Assembly: GCF_000718005.1 (NCBI RefSeq)
Contig: NZ_JODV01000002.1
Direction: 5' to 3' (one strand)
Source of the DNA: Actinoalloteichus_B caeruleus
GTDB lineage: Bacteria > Actinomycetota > Actinomycetes > Mycobacteriales > Pseudonocardiaceae
DNA: 64,000 nucleotides
Shown here in pieces: positions 25,771-34,592 of this stretch. The translations under genes were made by a program, and so were the position numbers. Each line of letters opens with the position of its first letter. Position 1 is the first letter of the stretch. The notes below the pieces were generated by a model that searched no databases, had not been told where the DNA came from, and saw only the letters and a list, made by a program, of their open reading frames with translations.

Positions 25771-25969
25771 CCGGGTCACCACCGGGCTGGGCGGAGGAGA
25801 ACCGGACGAACGCCCGGCCACACCAGACGACGGACGACGCGAACACGACACACACGAGAAGGACGTGCGCCGGCGCACCACCGCGACCAGCAGGGCGCGG
25901 CGGTGGACGCGCACGTCGGACGAGGACACCGGAGCCGGTGAGGGCCCGGTCGGAACGGGGAGGTCATTG

Positions 25970-27148
25970 TTGAGCGGTCAGGGCGGTCCTGGTGGTCCAG
26001 AGATGCCTCCGTACGGGGCCGGTGACCGGCGGCCCGGACAACACCCGGGGGCGGAACCGGCCCGCGCCGGGCTGTGCGTGGTGGTGGCCGGCGGCGGCAC
26101 CGCCGGCCACATCGAGCCGGCGCTGGCGTTAGCGGACGCCGTCCGGCGCCTCGACCCGACGGCACGGGTCGTGGCCCTGGGCACCGAACGAGGACTCGAG
26201 AACAAGATCATCCCCGCGCGGGGGTACCCGCTCGAGCTCATCCCCCCGGTGCCGATGCCCCGCAAGCCCAGCCCGGACATGCTGAAGCTCCCCCTGCGCG
26301 TCCGGGACTCGGTGCGGCGCACCAAGGAGGTGCTCACCCGGGTCGGGGCCAACGTCGTCGTCGGCTTCGGGGGTTACGTCTCGCTGCCCGCCTACCTGGC
26401 GGCACGCGGACGCGTCCCCATCGTCGTCCACGAGGCCAACGCCCGTCCCGGCCTGGCGAACAAGGTCGGCGCCCGGTTCGCGACCAAGATCGCGGCGGCG
26501 GTCCCGGGCAGCGGCCTGCCCAACGCCGAGGTGGTCGGCATCCCGCTGCGCGAGTCCATCACGTCCCTCGACAGGGCGGCGCTGCGCGCCCACGCCCGGC
26601 AGCACTTCGGGCTGCACCCCACCGCTCCCACCCTGCTGGTCACCGGTGGCTCGCAGGGAGCGCGGTCGCTGAACACCGCCGTGGCCGGGGCCGCGGGGGA
26701 ACTGGCCAGGGCCGGGATCGGCGTCCTGCACGCGTACGGCCAGAAGAACACCCTGGCGGTGCAGTCGGTGCCCGGCGCCGCGCCCTACGTGGCCGTCCCC
26801 TACCTGGAGCGCATGGACCTGGCGCTGGCCGCGGCCGACATGGTGCTCTGCCGCTCCGGCGCCATGACCGTCGCCGAGATCTCCGCGGTGGGCCTGCCCG
26901 CCGTCTTCGTCCCCCTGCCGCACGGCAACGGCGAGCAGGCGCTCAACGCCAGGCCCCTGGTGGACGCTGGCGGGGGACTCCTCGTCGCCGACGAGGACCT
27001 CACGAGCCAGAAGGTGGCCGAGACCGTCGTCCCGCTGTTGCTCGACGGCCACCGGCTCGCCACGATGTCGAGTGCGGCGCAGGGCTTCGGCCACCGGGAA
27101 GCCGCCGTGAAGCTGGCCAACATGGTGCTGGAGGTGGCACGCCGGTGA
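25970..27148 (+). CDS. murG: Lipid II synthase MurG
   Basis: The protein has 392 residues when started at TTG 25970, placed by GGGGAGG (25957-25963). A neighbouring in-frame TTG (25967) and ATG 26003 (without a ribosome site) are alternatives, so the N-terminal 10-12 residues are uncertain. CVVVAGGGTAGHIEPALALA is the GGxGGH-type lipid-acceptor loop. TGGSQGARSLN and LCRSGAMTVAEI are UDP-GlcNAc-binding motifs. It converts lipid I to lipid II. The GTGA overlap couples it to murC. A 199-base gap without a gene separates it from ftsW. Confidence 0.92.
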   Translation: MSGQGGPGGPEMPPYGAGDRRPGQHPGAEPARAGLCVVVAGGGTAGHIEPALALADAVRRLDPTARVVALGTERGLENKIIPARGYPLELIPPVPMPRKPSPDMLKLPLRVRDSVRRTKEVLTRVGANVVVGFGGYVSLPAYLAARGRVPIVVHEANARPGLANKVGARFATKIAAAVPGSGLPNAEVVGIPLRESITSLDRAALRAHARQHFGLHPTAPTLLVTGGSQGARSLNTAVAGAAGELARAGIGVLHAYGQKNTLAVQSVPGAAPYVAVPYLERMDLALAAADMVLCRSGAMTVAEISAVGLPAVFVPLPHGNGEQALNARPLVDAGGGLLVADEDLTSQKVAETVVPLLLDGHRLATMSSAAQGFGHREAAVKLANMVLEVARR

Positions 27149-28698
27149 CGGGCGGAGGCAGGGACGGGCGGCAGGACCCGACCCGGGAGGGGGGACCGCT
27201 GTCCCGGGTGCACCTCGTCGGGATCGGCGGGGCCGGGATGAGCGGTATCGCGCGCATCCTGCTGGCCAGGGGCGCGGAGGTGTCCGGCTCGGACGCCAGG
27301 GACTCGCGGACGGTGCTGGCGCTGCGCGCGCAGGGAGCACGGGTCGGCGTGGGCCACGACGCCGCCCACCTCGACCAGTTCGAGGCGGACCCGACGGCCG
27401 TGGTCGTCTCCACGGCGATCCGGGAGGACAACCCGGAGCTGGCGGAGGCCCGCCGCCGCGGCCTGCGCGTCGTCCGGCGGGCGGAGGCGCTGGCCGAGCT
27501 GATGCGCGGTCACCGGGTGGTGTGCGTGGCGGGCACGCACGGCAAGACCTCCACCACCTCGATGCTCACCGTCGCCCTGCAACGGTGCCGCGTCGACCCG
27601 TCCTTCGCCATCGGGGGCGACCTCAACGAGTCGGGCGCGAACGCCCACCACGGCACCGGCGGGATCTTCGTCGCCGAGGCGGACGAGAGTGACGGGTCGT
27701 TCCTGGTGTTCGAGCCGTCGGTGGCGGTCGTGACCAACGTGGAGGCCGACCACCTCGACCACCACGGGACCGAGGCCGCCTACGTCGCGGTCTTCGACGA
27801 GTTCGTCGACCGCATCCCCGCCGACGGGGTCCTCATCGTCTGCCAGGACGACCCCGGCGCCGCGGCGCTCGGGGACCGCGCGGCGGCCAGGGGGGTCCGG
27901 GTCCGCCGTTACGGGTCCGCCGTGACGGCCCCAGGCGATGCCAGGATCCTGGGCCACCGCCCGGACGAGGTGGGCGGGGTGACCACCGTGGAGGTCCTGG
28001 GTGACACCGCCGGTGCCCCGGCCACCCCGGCCGGCGGGGACGGCGCGGCCGCCGACGGCGGTCAGGTCGGTCCGGAGGGGCCGGCGGAGCCGGCGGGCCG
28101 CCGCCTGGACGTCCGGTTGGCCGTCCCCGGGGAGCACATGGGGTCCAACGCGGTCGCCGCGCTCCTCGCCGGGATGGAGGCCGGTGGCCCGGAGGAGGAC
28201 CTGCTGGCGGGGCTGGCCGGGTTCCGGGGGGTGCGCCGCAGGTTCGAGTTCAAGGGCGAGAGCGCCGGGGTCCGCGTCTACGACGACTACGCCCACCACC
28301 CCACCGAGGTGCGCGCGCAACTGGAGGCGGTGCGGGGCGTGGCGGGCCAGGGCCGGCTCGTCGTCGTCTTCCAGCCGCACCTGTACTCCAGGACCGAGCG
28401 GTTCGCACCCGAGTTCGGGACCGCGCTCGGTCTGGCCGACGAGGTGTTCGTCCTCGACGTGTTCGGCGCGAGGGAGGAACCCAGGCCCGGGGTGACCGGC
28501 GCGCTGATCGCCGAGGCCGTGCCCCTCCCACCGGAACACGTCCACTACGAACCCTCGTTCGACCGGGTGCCGGCGCAGGTGGCGAACCTCACGCGTCCGG
28601 GCGACCTGGTGATCACGATGGGCGCCGGCGACGTCACGATGCTCGGCCCCGAGGTGATCGACGCGCTCAGGCTGGGCGGCGCGGGAACGGACCGGTAG
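27145..28698 (+). CDS. murC: UDP-MurNAc:L-Ala ligase MurC
   Basis: The protein has 517 residues from GTG 27145, overlapping murG. RVHLVGIGGAGMSGIARIL is the N-terminal UDP-sugar domain and VAGTHGKTSTTSML the ATP loop. ESDGSFLVFEP and YDDYAHHPTEVRAQL are MurC-type motifs. It begins stem-peptide synthesis with L-Ala. A Gly/Ala/Pro-rich insertion near residues 290-325 (AGAPATPAGGDGAAADGG) is not part of the conserved fold. The last base is shared with the ftsQ start (TAGTG). Confidence 0.95.
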   Translation: MTGGGRDGRQDPTREGGPLSRVHLVGIGGAGMSGIARILLARGAEVSGSDARDSRTVLALRAQGARVGVGHDAAHLDQFEADPTAVVVSTAIREDNPELAEARRRGLRVVRRAEALAELMRGHRVVCVAGTHGKTSTTSMLTVALQRCRVDPSFAIGGDLNESGANAHHGTGGIFVAEADESDGSFLVFEPSVAVVTNVEADHLDHHGTEAAYVAVFDEFVDRIPADGVLIVCQDDPGAAALGDRAAARGVRVRRYGSAVTAPGDARILGHRPDEVGGVTTVEVLGDTAGAPATPAGGDGAAADGGQVGPEGPAEPAGRRLDVRLAVPGEHMGSNAVAALLAGMEAGGPEEDLLAGLAGFRGVRRRFEFKGESAGVRVYDDYAHHPTEVRAQLEAVRGVAGQGRLVVVFQPHLYSRTERFAPEFGTALGLADEVFVLDVFGAREEPRPGVTGALIAEAVPLPPEHVHYEPSFDRVPAQVANLTRPGDLVITMGAGDVTMLGPEVIDALRLGGAGTDR

Positions 28699-29543
28699 TG
28701 GCGGCGGCGGGTGGGCGCGGCGGGCGGGGGAGCGGTTCCGCCCGCGGCAGGGGCGGCACGAGCACGCGGCGGCCGCGTGACCGGCGCGGCGGGCGGTCCG
28801 AGACCACCCGCCGCCACGTGCCCCGCCGTCCCGGCACGCGCCGGAACGCCACCCGTCGCCCCCGTCGTCGCCTCCGGCTCCGGAGCCTGCTGACCCCGCG
28901 GGGGCTGGCGATCGTGTTGCTGCTCGGCCTGACCTCCGCGGCCGTGCTGCTGTACACCCCGGTGCTGCCCCTGCGGACCGTCGAGGTGGAGGGGCTGGAC
29001 GAACTCACCCGGCAGGAGGTCCTCGCGGCGGCCGCCATCGAGTCCGACGTCCCGATCCTGCGGCTGGACACCAGCGGGATCGAGGCGCGGATCGGGGACA
29101 TCCCCCGGGTCGCGGAGGTGTCCGTGCGCCGGTCCTGGCCGGACACGGCCGTGATCTCGGTGACGGAGCGCGCACCCGAGGCCGTGGTGCGGCAGGACGA
29201 CGGCCTCTGGCTGGTGGATCGCACCGGGCGTCCCTACGCGCGGGTCGCCGACCAGCCCGCCGAGGTGCCCGTCCTCGACGTGGCGAACCCCGGGGTGGGT
29301 GACGAGCCGACGTTGGCTGGCCTCCGTGTGCTGGAGACGCTGCCCCCCGAGGTCGCTCGCGAGGTGCTCGCCGTGGCCGTTCCCACCGCCACCGACATCC
29401 GGCTCCGGCTCAGCCTGGGCCGGGAGGCGCGCTGGGGCGACACCCGGGACTCCGAGCGGAAGGCCGCGACCCTGGCCGCGCTGCTGACCCAGGACGGCGA
29501 GGTCTACGACGTTCGCGCCCCGGAGCTCCCGACGGTCAGCTGA
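28698..29543 (+). CDS. ftsQ: Cell division protein FtsQ
   Basis: The protein has 281 residues. A very basic cytoplasmic N-terminus (residues 1-68, mostly Arg/Gly/Ser) precedes one membrane helix (about 70-92). A POTRA domain follows (LRTVEVEGLDELTRQEVLAAAAI) and then the FtsQ domain (RVAEVSVRRSWPDTAVISVTERAPEA, in shorter parts). FtsQ recruits FtsL/FtsB to the divisome. The start overlaps murC. In many actinobacteria ftsZ follows directly; here two metabolic genes intervene. Confidence 0.92.
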   Translation: MAAAGGRGGRGSGSARGRGGTSTRRPRDRRGGRSETTRRHVPRRPGTRRNATRRPRRRLRLRSLLTPRGLAIVLLLGLTSAAVLLYTPVLPLRTVEVEGLDELTRQEVLAAAAIESDVPILRLDTSGIEARIGDIPRVAEVSVRRSWPDTAVISVTERAPEAVVRQDDGLWLVDRTGRPYARVADQPAEVPVLDVANPGVGDEPTLAGLRVLETLPPEVAREVLAVAVPTATDIRLRLSLGREARWGDTRDSERKAATLAALLTQDGEVYDVRAPELPTVS

Positions 29544-29658
29544 CCCCCCTTGCCGCCCCCGCGGCGCCGTGCGACGTCGGGCGGGCCCAGGCGCCGAGGG
29601 GAGACGAGAATCGGTGCGTCAGGATGACGATCACCACCCGACGCGGAAGGATCAGCAC

Positions 29659-30690
29659 ATGGTCAAGCTCGGATACAAGGCGTCCGCGGAACAGTTCGGC
29701 CCCCGACAGCTGCTGGAGTTCGGGGTGCTCGCCGAGCAGGCTGGTTTCGACAGCGTCATGGTCAGCGATCACTTCCAACCCTGGAAGCACACCGACGGCC
29801 ACGCCCCCTACTCCTTCGCCTGGCTGGGCGCGCTCGGCGAACGCACATCGCGGATCACGATCGGTACCAGCGTCCTGACGCCGACCTTCCGCTACCACCC
29901 CTCGGTCGTCGCGCAGGCCGTCGCCACGCTCGGGGTCCTGTTCCCGGGCCGGGTACTGCTCGGGGTCGGGACGGGGGAGTCCCTCAACGAGGTGCCGGCG
30001 ACGGCGATGGAGTGGCCCGAGTACCGCGAACGGCTGGGGCGGTTCCGCGAGGCCGTCGACCTCATCGAGAAGCTGTGGCGCGAGGACTTCGTCACCTACG
30101 AGGGCGAGTACTACCAGACCTCCAACGCGACGATCTACGACAAGCCCGACGCGCCCCTGCCCGTCTACCTCGCCGCCGGCGGGCCCAGGATGGCCCGGTA
30201 CGCCGGCCGCACCGCCCAGGGCATGATCTGCACCAGCGGCAAGGGCGAGGAGCTGTACCGCGACTCGCTGCTGCCCGCCCTCGTGGAGGGCGCCGTCAAG
30301 GCCAGCCGGGACCCCCGGGACATCGAGCGGATGATCGAGGTGAAGGTCTCCTTCGACACCGACCACGAGCGGGCGCTGTCGGACACCAGGAACTGGGCCG
30401 CGCTCGGCCTGCCCGCCGAGTCCAAGGTCGGCGTCGAGGACCCCCGGGAGATGGAGCGGCTCGCCGACTCGCTCACCACCGAGGAGGCGGCGAAGCGCTG
30501 GATCGTCTCCAGCGACGCCGACGAGCACGTCGAGATGATCCGCCGCTACGTCGACCTCGGGTTCACGCACCTGGTGTTCCACGCCCCCGGCGATGACCAG
30601 GCACGGTTCATGGAGCTCTACGCGGAGCGGGTGCTGCCCCGGCTGCGGGACCTGACCCCCGGGCCCCTCCCGGCGCCGGCCAGCGACTGA
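29659..30690 (+). CDS. fgd: F420-dependent glucose-6-phosphate dehydrogenase (LLM class)
   Basis: The protein has 343 residues. I chose ATG 29659 (MVKLGYKASAEQFGP) over the upstream in-frame ATG because the conserved N-terminus starts here and GGAAGGA lies upstream. VSDHFQPWKH carries His38 and Trp42, and GVGTGESLNEV carries Glu107. These match the catalytic His/Trp/Glu of mycobacterial FGD. YIAAGGP-like VYLAAGGPRMARYAGR and ICTSGKGEELY also match. It oxidises glucose-6-phosphate and reduces cofactor F420. Another F420-dependent sugar-phosphate dehydrogenase is possible, but the resemblance is strong. Confidence 0.85.
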   Translation: MVKLGYKASAEQFGPRQLLEFGVLAEQAGFDSVMVSDHFQPWKHTDGHAPYSFAWLGALGERTSRITIGTSVLTPTFRYHPSVVAQAVATLGVLFPGRVLLGVGTGESLNEVPATAMEWPEYRERLGRFREAVDLIEKLWREDFVTYEGEYYQTSNATIYDKPDAPLPVYLAAGGPRMARYAGRTAQGMICTSGKGEELYRDSLLPALVEGAVKASRDPRDIERMIEVKVSFDTDHERALSDTRNWAALGLPAESKVGVEDPREMERLADSLTTEEAAKRWIVSSDADEHVEMIRRYVDLGFTHLVFHAPGDDQARFMELYAERVLPRLRDLTPGPLPAPASD

Positions 30691-30804
30691 TGGAGCCGGC
30701 GACCGGGATCCCCACCAGGCCACGTGGCCGGGACCCCGGCCGACAGGACCCGGGGACGGCAGGACGGCCCCGGTCGCGCGCCGGGACACGATGAGGAGGG
30801 TGTG

Positions 30805-32265
30805 ATGGCCGAGGCCCTGCTCGGTGTCGACCTGGGCACGAGTGGCGTGAAGGCACTGGTGGTCGCGCTGGACGGCGCGGTGCTCGGCGAGGCGGTCGTC
30901 GAGTACCCCGTCCGACGGCCCGCCCCCGGTGCCGCCGAGGGGGACCCCGAGGAGTGGTGGCGGGCGACCGCGACGGCAGTCCGGAGCGCGGTGAGCCGCG
31001 CGGGCCCCGGCACGCGCGTCCTCGGGGTCGGCCTGGCCGGCCAGATGCACGGCGTGGTACTCACCGGGCCCGGCGGCCGCCCCACCCGACCGGCGGTCCT
31101 CTGGCCGGACCAGCGGGCGCTGTCGGTGCTGGACCGGTGGAACGAACTGCCCACCTCGCTCCGGGTGCGGCTCGCCAACCCGGTGGTACCCGGCATGGCC
31201 GGTCCGCTGGTGGACTGGCTCACGACGGTGGAACCCGACGCGGTCGCGGCCGCCGAGTGGGTGCTGTCCCCCAAGGACTGGCTGCGGCTGCGGATGGTGG
31301 GTCGGGCGGCCACCGACCCGTCCGACGCGTCCGCGACCCTGCTCTGGGACATCCCCGCCGACCGGTGGTGCGAGGCAGTCCTGCGCGCGCAGGACCTCCG
31401 GGAGGATCTGCTGCCCCTGGTGTCGCGTTCGGCCGAGATCGCCGGGGAGCTCGGTGCCGAGGTCGCGGACGAACTCGGCCTGCGGGCCGGAACCCCGGTC
31501 GCGGCCGGCGCGGCCGACACCGCCGCCGGGCTGCTGGCCACCGGGCCCGCCCCAGGGGAGGTGCAGCTCACCGTCGGCACCGGAGCCCAGCTGGTGCGCC
31601 TGGTCGACGACACCTCACCCGCCTCGGAGGACGCCGTCGGTGCCGGCCGGCCGGTGGTCCACCGCTACCGCCGGGCGGAGGACACCGGCTGGTACTGGAT
31701 GGCCGCCGTCCAGAACGCCGGGCTCGCCCTCGACTGGGTGCGCGCGGTGGTGCGGGCCGACCGGGAGGAACTGGCCGACGCCGCGCGCCACGGTTCCAGC
31801 GGCGGTGTCCTCTTCGTCCCTCACCTGACCGGGGAGCGCACCCCGCTGGTCGACCCCACCGCCACGGCCTCCCTGCGCGGTCTCCGACTGGACCACGACC
31901 GGCGGACCGTGCTGACCGCCGCCATCGAGGGCGTCGCCTTCGCGGTGCGCCACGCCGCCGGGGAGCTGCCCGGGCCGGCTCCGGACGCCCTGCGGCTGAC
32001 GGGCGGGGGGCTCACCGAACCGGCGGTGCGGCAACTGGTCGCCGACGTGCTCGGCGTGCCCCTGCGGCCCGTCGAGGTGCGCAGCGCCGCCGCCGTCGGA
32101 GCGGCCCACCTCGCCGCCGGGGCACTCGGTCTGCCGTCACCCCCGGTGGCGGAGTCCGTCGGGGAGACCGTGCTCCCCGGCCCCCGGGCCGAGGAGCTCG
32201 CCGAGGGCTTCGCCCGGTACCGGGAGGCCGTCGAGCCTCCCGACGAGGACGATCACCACCACTGA
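30805..32265 (+). CDS. xylB: FGGY-family sugar kinase, xylulokinase type
   Basis: The protein has 486 residues. ATG 30805 is preceded by GAGGAGGG. LLGVDLGTSGVKALVV is the ATP/phosphate-binding start of FGGY kinases and GVGLAGQMHGVVL matches xylulokinase. SPKDWLRLRM, TVGTGAQLV and RLTGGGLTEPAVRQLVADV complete the fold. It probably phosphorylates D-xylulose, but no xylose isomerase or transporter is nearby, so the sugar is uncertain. It follows fgd by 114 bases and may be co-transcribed. It ends in a His-rich tail (EDDHHH). Confidence 0.8.
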   Translation: MAEALLGVDLGTSGVKALVVALDGAVLGEAVVEYPVRRPAPGAAEGDPEEWWRATATAVRSAVSRAGPGTRVLGVGLAGQMHGVVLTGPGGRPTRPAVLWPDQRALSVLDRWNELPTSLRVRLANPVVPGMAGPLVDWLTTVEPDAVAAAEWVLSPKDWLRLRMVGRAATDPSDASATLLWDIPADRWCEAVLRAQDLREDLLPLVSRSAEIAGELGAEVADELGLRAGTPVAAGAADTAAGLLATGPAPGEVQLTVGTGAQLVRLVDDTSPASEDAVGAGRPVVHRYRRAEDTGWYWMAAVQNAGLALDWVRAVVRADREELADAARHGSSGGVLFVPHLTGERTPLVDPTATASLRGLRLDHDRRTVLTAAIEGVAFAVRHAAGELPGPAPDALRLTGGGLTEPAVRQLVADVLGVPLRPVEVRSAAAVGAAHLAAGALGLPSPPVAESVGETVLPGPRAEELAEGFARYREAVEPPDEDDHHH

Positions 32266-32861
32266 CGCCGGAGGACGTCGGCGTTCCGGGTGGCGAGCGG
32301 TGGTCTGGGGTGGACCTCCGCGCCGTACCCCGGGCCCGCCGGCGACGACCGGCGGGCCGGCGACCACGGGAGGGGAGTCGAGCGGGCCGTTCGGGCCGGC
32401 GGGCCCGGCCGGGTCCGAGGTGGACCGGAGAACGCTCCGGTGCGTCCCCGGCCCGACCGTGCCATCGCCGGGCGGTGCGAACGGCGCACTTGCCCGCCGC
32501 CGGCCAGCACCGCCCTGGTAAATTGATCTTGGTCCTGCCGGTCCGCCGGCGATCCCGATGTCGGGAACCTGACCACGAACCGCCGGAACGTCCGTCACCT
32601 GGGCGGGAATCCCGGTTCCGACCAGAGTCCACGCCGCCGGGGTGGGCCGTGCCGGTGCCGGCGCGCGGACCACCGGACGGACACGGTGGACACCGTGGGC
32701 GGTGGCGCCGTGGGGCCCGCTCGGAGGGGAGACCCGACGAGGGCGCACCGCGCGGGTGGGAACCCGATACCATCGGCGCCAGACCGCGGGCGCTGACACG
32801 TCGGGTGCACATTCACCAGCGCGCACGGGGCACAGCGTGTGCCGCCGTGCGGCGTGGCTGC
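32266..32861. other. Long intergenic region upstream of ftsZ
   Basis: No gene is recognised here. It contains the hairpin at 32333-32358 after xylB and an AT-rich patch TAAATT (32519-32524) that might be a further -10, but with no good -35 at standard spacing. Confidence 0.4.
32333..32358 (+). terminator. Hairpin terminator after xylB
   Basis: GGCCCGCCGG (32333-32342) pairs perfectly with CCGGCGGGCC (32349-32358) around CGACGA, about 67 bases past the stop. No T-run follows. Confidence 0.5.
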
Positions 32862-32890
32862 TGGACCACAGGCGTTACGGTGCCTAACGT
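32862..32890 (+). promoter_or_regulatory. Candidate ftsZ promoter
   Basis: TGGACC (32862-32867), a 17-base spacer and TAACGT (32885-32890) predict a start near 32897 and a leader of about 140 bases. Confidence 0.45.
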
Positions 32891-32953
32891 CCGCAATCGA
32901 GACACGGGTTGACTGGACGAGGCGCACTCCCGGTTCCGCGCCGGGGTTTTCCG

Positions 32954-32986
32954 GTCCAGGACGACCAGGTCCTGGACGCGCTGGTC
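32954..32986 (+). promoter_or_regulatory. Alternative stem-loops in the ftsZ leader
   Basis: GTCCAGGAC (32954-32962) pairs with GTCCTGGAC (32969-32977) around GACCAG. That loop sequence is itself complementary to CTGGTC (32981-32986). The two pairings cannot easily coexist, so the leader may switch. The ftsZ ribosome site (AGGAAGG, 33022-33028) lies 36 bases downstream. Confidence 0.4.
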
Positions 32987-33036
32987 CTGGCCAGCGCAGC
33001 ACTCGAAGCACGAGCCAGATCAGGAAGGCGGATCCG

Positions 33037-34422
33037 ATGACGCCCCCGCACAACTACCTCGCGGTGATAAAGGTCGTCGGCATCGGTGGCGGCGGCGTCA
33101 ACGCGGTCAACCGAATGATCGAGGTCGGGCTCAAGGGCGTCGAGTTCATCGCGGTCAACACGGACGCCCAGGCGCTGTTGATGTCCGATGCGGACGTCAA
33201 ACTGGACATCGGGCGCGAGCTGACCAGAGGGCTGGGCGCCGGCGCGAACCCGGAGGTCGGCCACAAGGCCGCCGAGGACCACCGCGAGGAGATCGAGGAG
33301 GTCCTCAAGGGGGCCGACATGGTCTTCGTCACCGCCGGTGAGGGCGGTGGTACGGGAACGGGCGGCGCGCCCGTGGTCGCCTCGATCGCGCGGAAGCTGG
33401 GCGCTCTGACCATCGGTGTGGTCACGCGGCCGTTCTCCTTCGAGGGCAACCGCCGGGGCAAGCAGGCCGAACAGGGCATCCAGGAACTCCGCAACGAGTG
33501 CGACACGCTCATCGTCATCCCCAACGACCGGCTGTTGCAGCTCGGTGACATCGGCGTCAGCCTGATGGACGCCTTCCGGTCCGCTGACGAGGTGCTCCTC
33601 TCCGGTGTGCAGGGCATCACGGACCTGATCACCACCCCGGGCCTGATCAACCTCGACTTCGCCGACGTCAAGAGCGTGATGTCGGACGCGGGGAGCGCGT
33701 TGATGGGCATCGGCTCGGCGCGCGGGGAGGGCAGAGCGGTGCAGGCGGCGCAGAAGGCCATCAACTCCCCGCTGCTGGAGGCGTCGATGGACGGCGCGCA
33801 CGGTGTGCTGCTCTCGATCGCCGGTGGGTCGGACCTCGGTCTGTTCGAGATCAACGAGGCCGCGTCGCTGGTGCAGGAGTCGGCGCACCAGGACGCCAAC
33901 ATCATCTTCGGGACGGTGATCGACGACTCGCTCGGCGACGAGGTCCGGGTGACGGTGATCGCCGCCGGTTTCGACGGGGGCGTTCCCGCCCACAAGAGCC
34001 TGGAGCCCGCGCCGGTCACCTCCCGAAGCGCCGACCGGTCGGCACCCACCGGCGAGTCCGCGAGCACCTACCAGCCAGAGCCCGCGCAGCCGGCGCGGCC
34101 CAGTTCGCCTCCGGCGGTGGACCCGCCGCCCGCGCAGCCCCGGCTCACCCACGCCCACCCGACCGACCCGCCCCGCCCCGCCCCGGAGCCCTACCGGCCG
34201 CCCGCGTCCGCCGAGTCGGCGTTCCCGACCGGTCAGCCGGGCATCGGTGGGGTCGGTGAGCAGCAGCACCCCCACGTCCAGTCCGGGGGAGCGGAAGGGC
34301 TCCGGCCGGCCTTCCCCAACCGGGGTCTCGGTGGCGGTAGCTCCCTGCCGGGGCGGGCCGTACCCGTGGCCGACGACGCCGAGGACGACGAGGTCGACAT
34401 CCCACCGTTCATGAGGCGGTGA
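33037..34422 (+). CDS. ftsZ: Tubulin-like cell division GTPase FtsZ
   Basis: The protein has 461 residues, longer than the roughly 380 in mycobacteria because of a Pro-rich linker. ATG 33037 follows AGGAAGG. IKVVGIGGGGVNAVNRMIE, the GTP signature GGGTGTGGAPVV and the T7 loop NLDFADVKSVM are intact. The C-terminal peptide DDEVDIPPFMRR is the docking tail for SepF and FtsW. It forms the Z-ring. A perfect 15-bp hairpin terminator follows 16 bases after the stop. Confidence 0.98.
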   Translation: MTPPHNYLAVIKVVGIGGGGVNAVNRMIEVGLKGVEFIAVNTDAQALLMSDADVKLDIGRELTRGLGAGANPEVGHKAAEDHREEIEEVLKGADMVFVTAGEGGGTGTGGAPVVASIARKLGALTIGVVTRPFSFEGNRRGKQAEQGIQELRNECDTLIVIPNDRLLQLGDIGVSLMDAFRSADEVLLSGVQGITDLITTPGLINLDFADVKSVMSDAGSALMGIGSARGEGRAVQAAQKAINSPLLEASMDGAHGVLLSIAGGSDLGLFEINEAASLVQESAHQDANIIFGTVIDDSLGDEVRVTVIAAGFDGGVPAHKSLEPAPVTSRSADRSAPTGESASTYQPEPAQPARPSSPPAVDPPPAQPRLTHAHPTDPPRPAPEPYRPPASAESAFPTGQPGIGGVGEQQHPHVQSGGAEGLRPAFPNRGLGGGSSLPGRAVPVADDAEDDEVDIPPFMRR

Positions 34423-34438
34423 CGACGGGCCAGCACCA

Positions 34439-34474
34439 ACGGCCGCCCCCCGGTCCAAGCCGGGGGGCGGCCGT
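34439..34474 (+). terminator. Strong hairpin terminator after ftsZ
   Basis: ACGGCCGCCCCCCGG (34439-34453) pairs perfectly with CCGGGGGGCGGCCGT (34460-34474) around TCCAAG, followed by TT. This is the clearest intrinsic terminator in the window. Confidence 0.85.
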
Positions 34475-34592
34475 TTCGCTGTTCGCGGGGCGGGTTGGTC
34501 GCCGTTGGCGGGACTCCCGCGTCCGGGCCACCCCGGCTCTTCCTAAGATCACTCTCGACAGTGCGACACCCGGGCGAAGGGAAGACCGACAC

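Noticed and set aside
32954..32986. H-type pseudoknot in the ftsZ leader
   Set aside because: The second connecting loop would be only 3 bases crossing a 9-bp stem, which is sterically unlikely; alternative hairpins are preferred.
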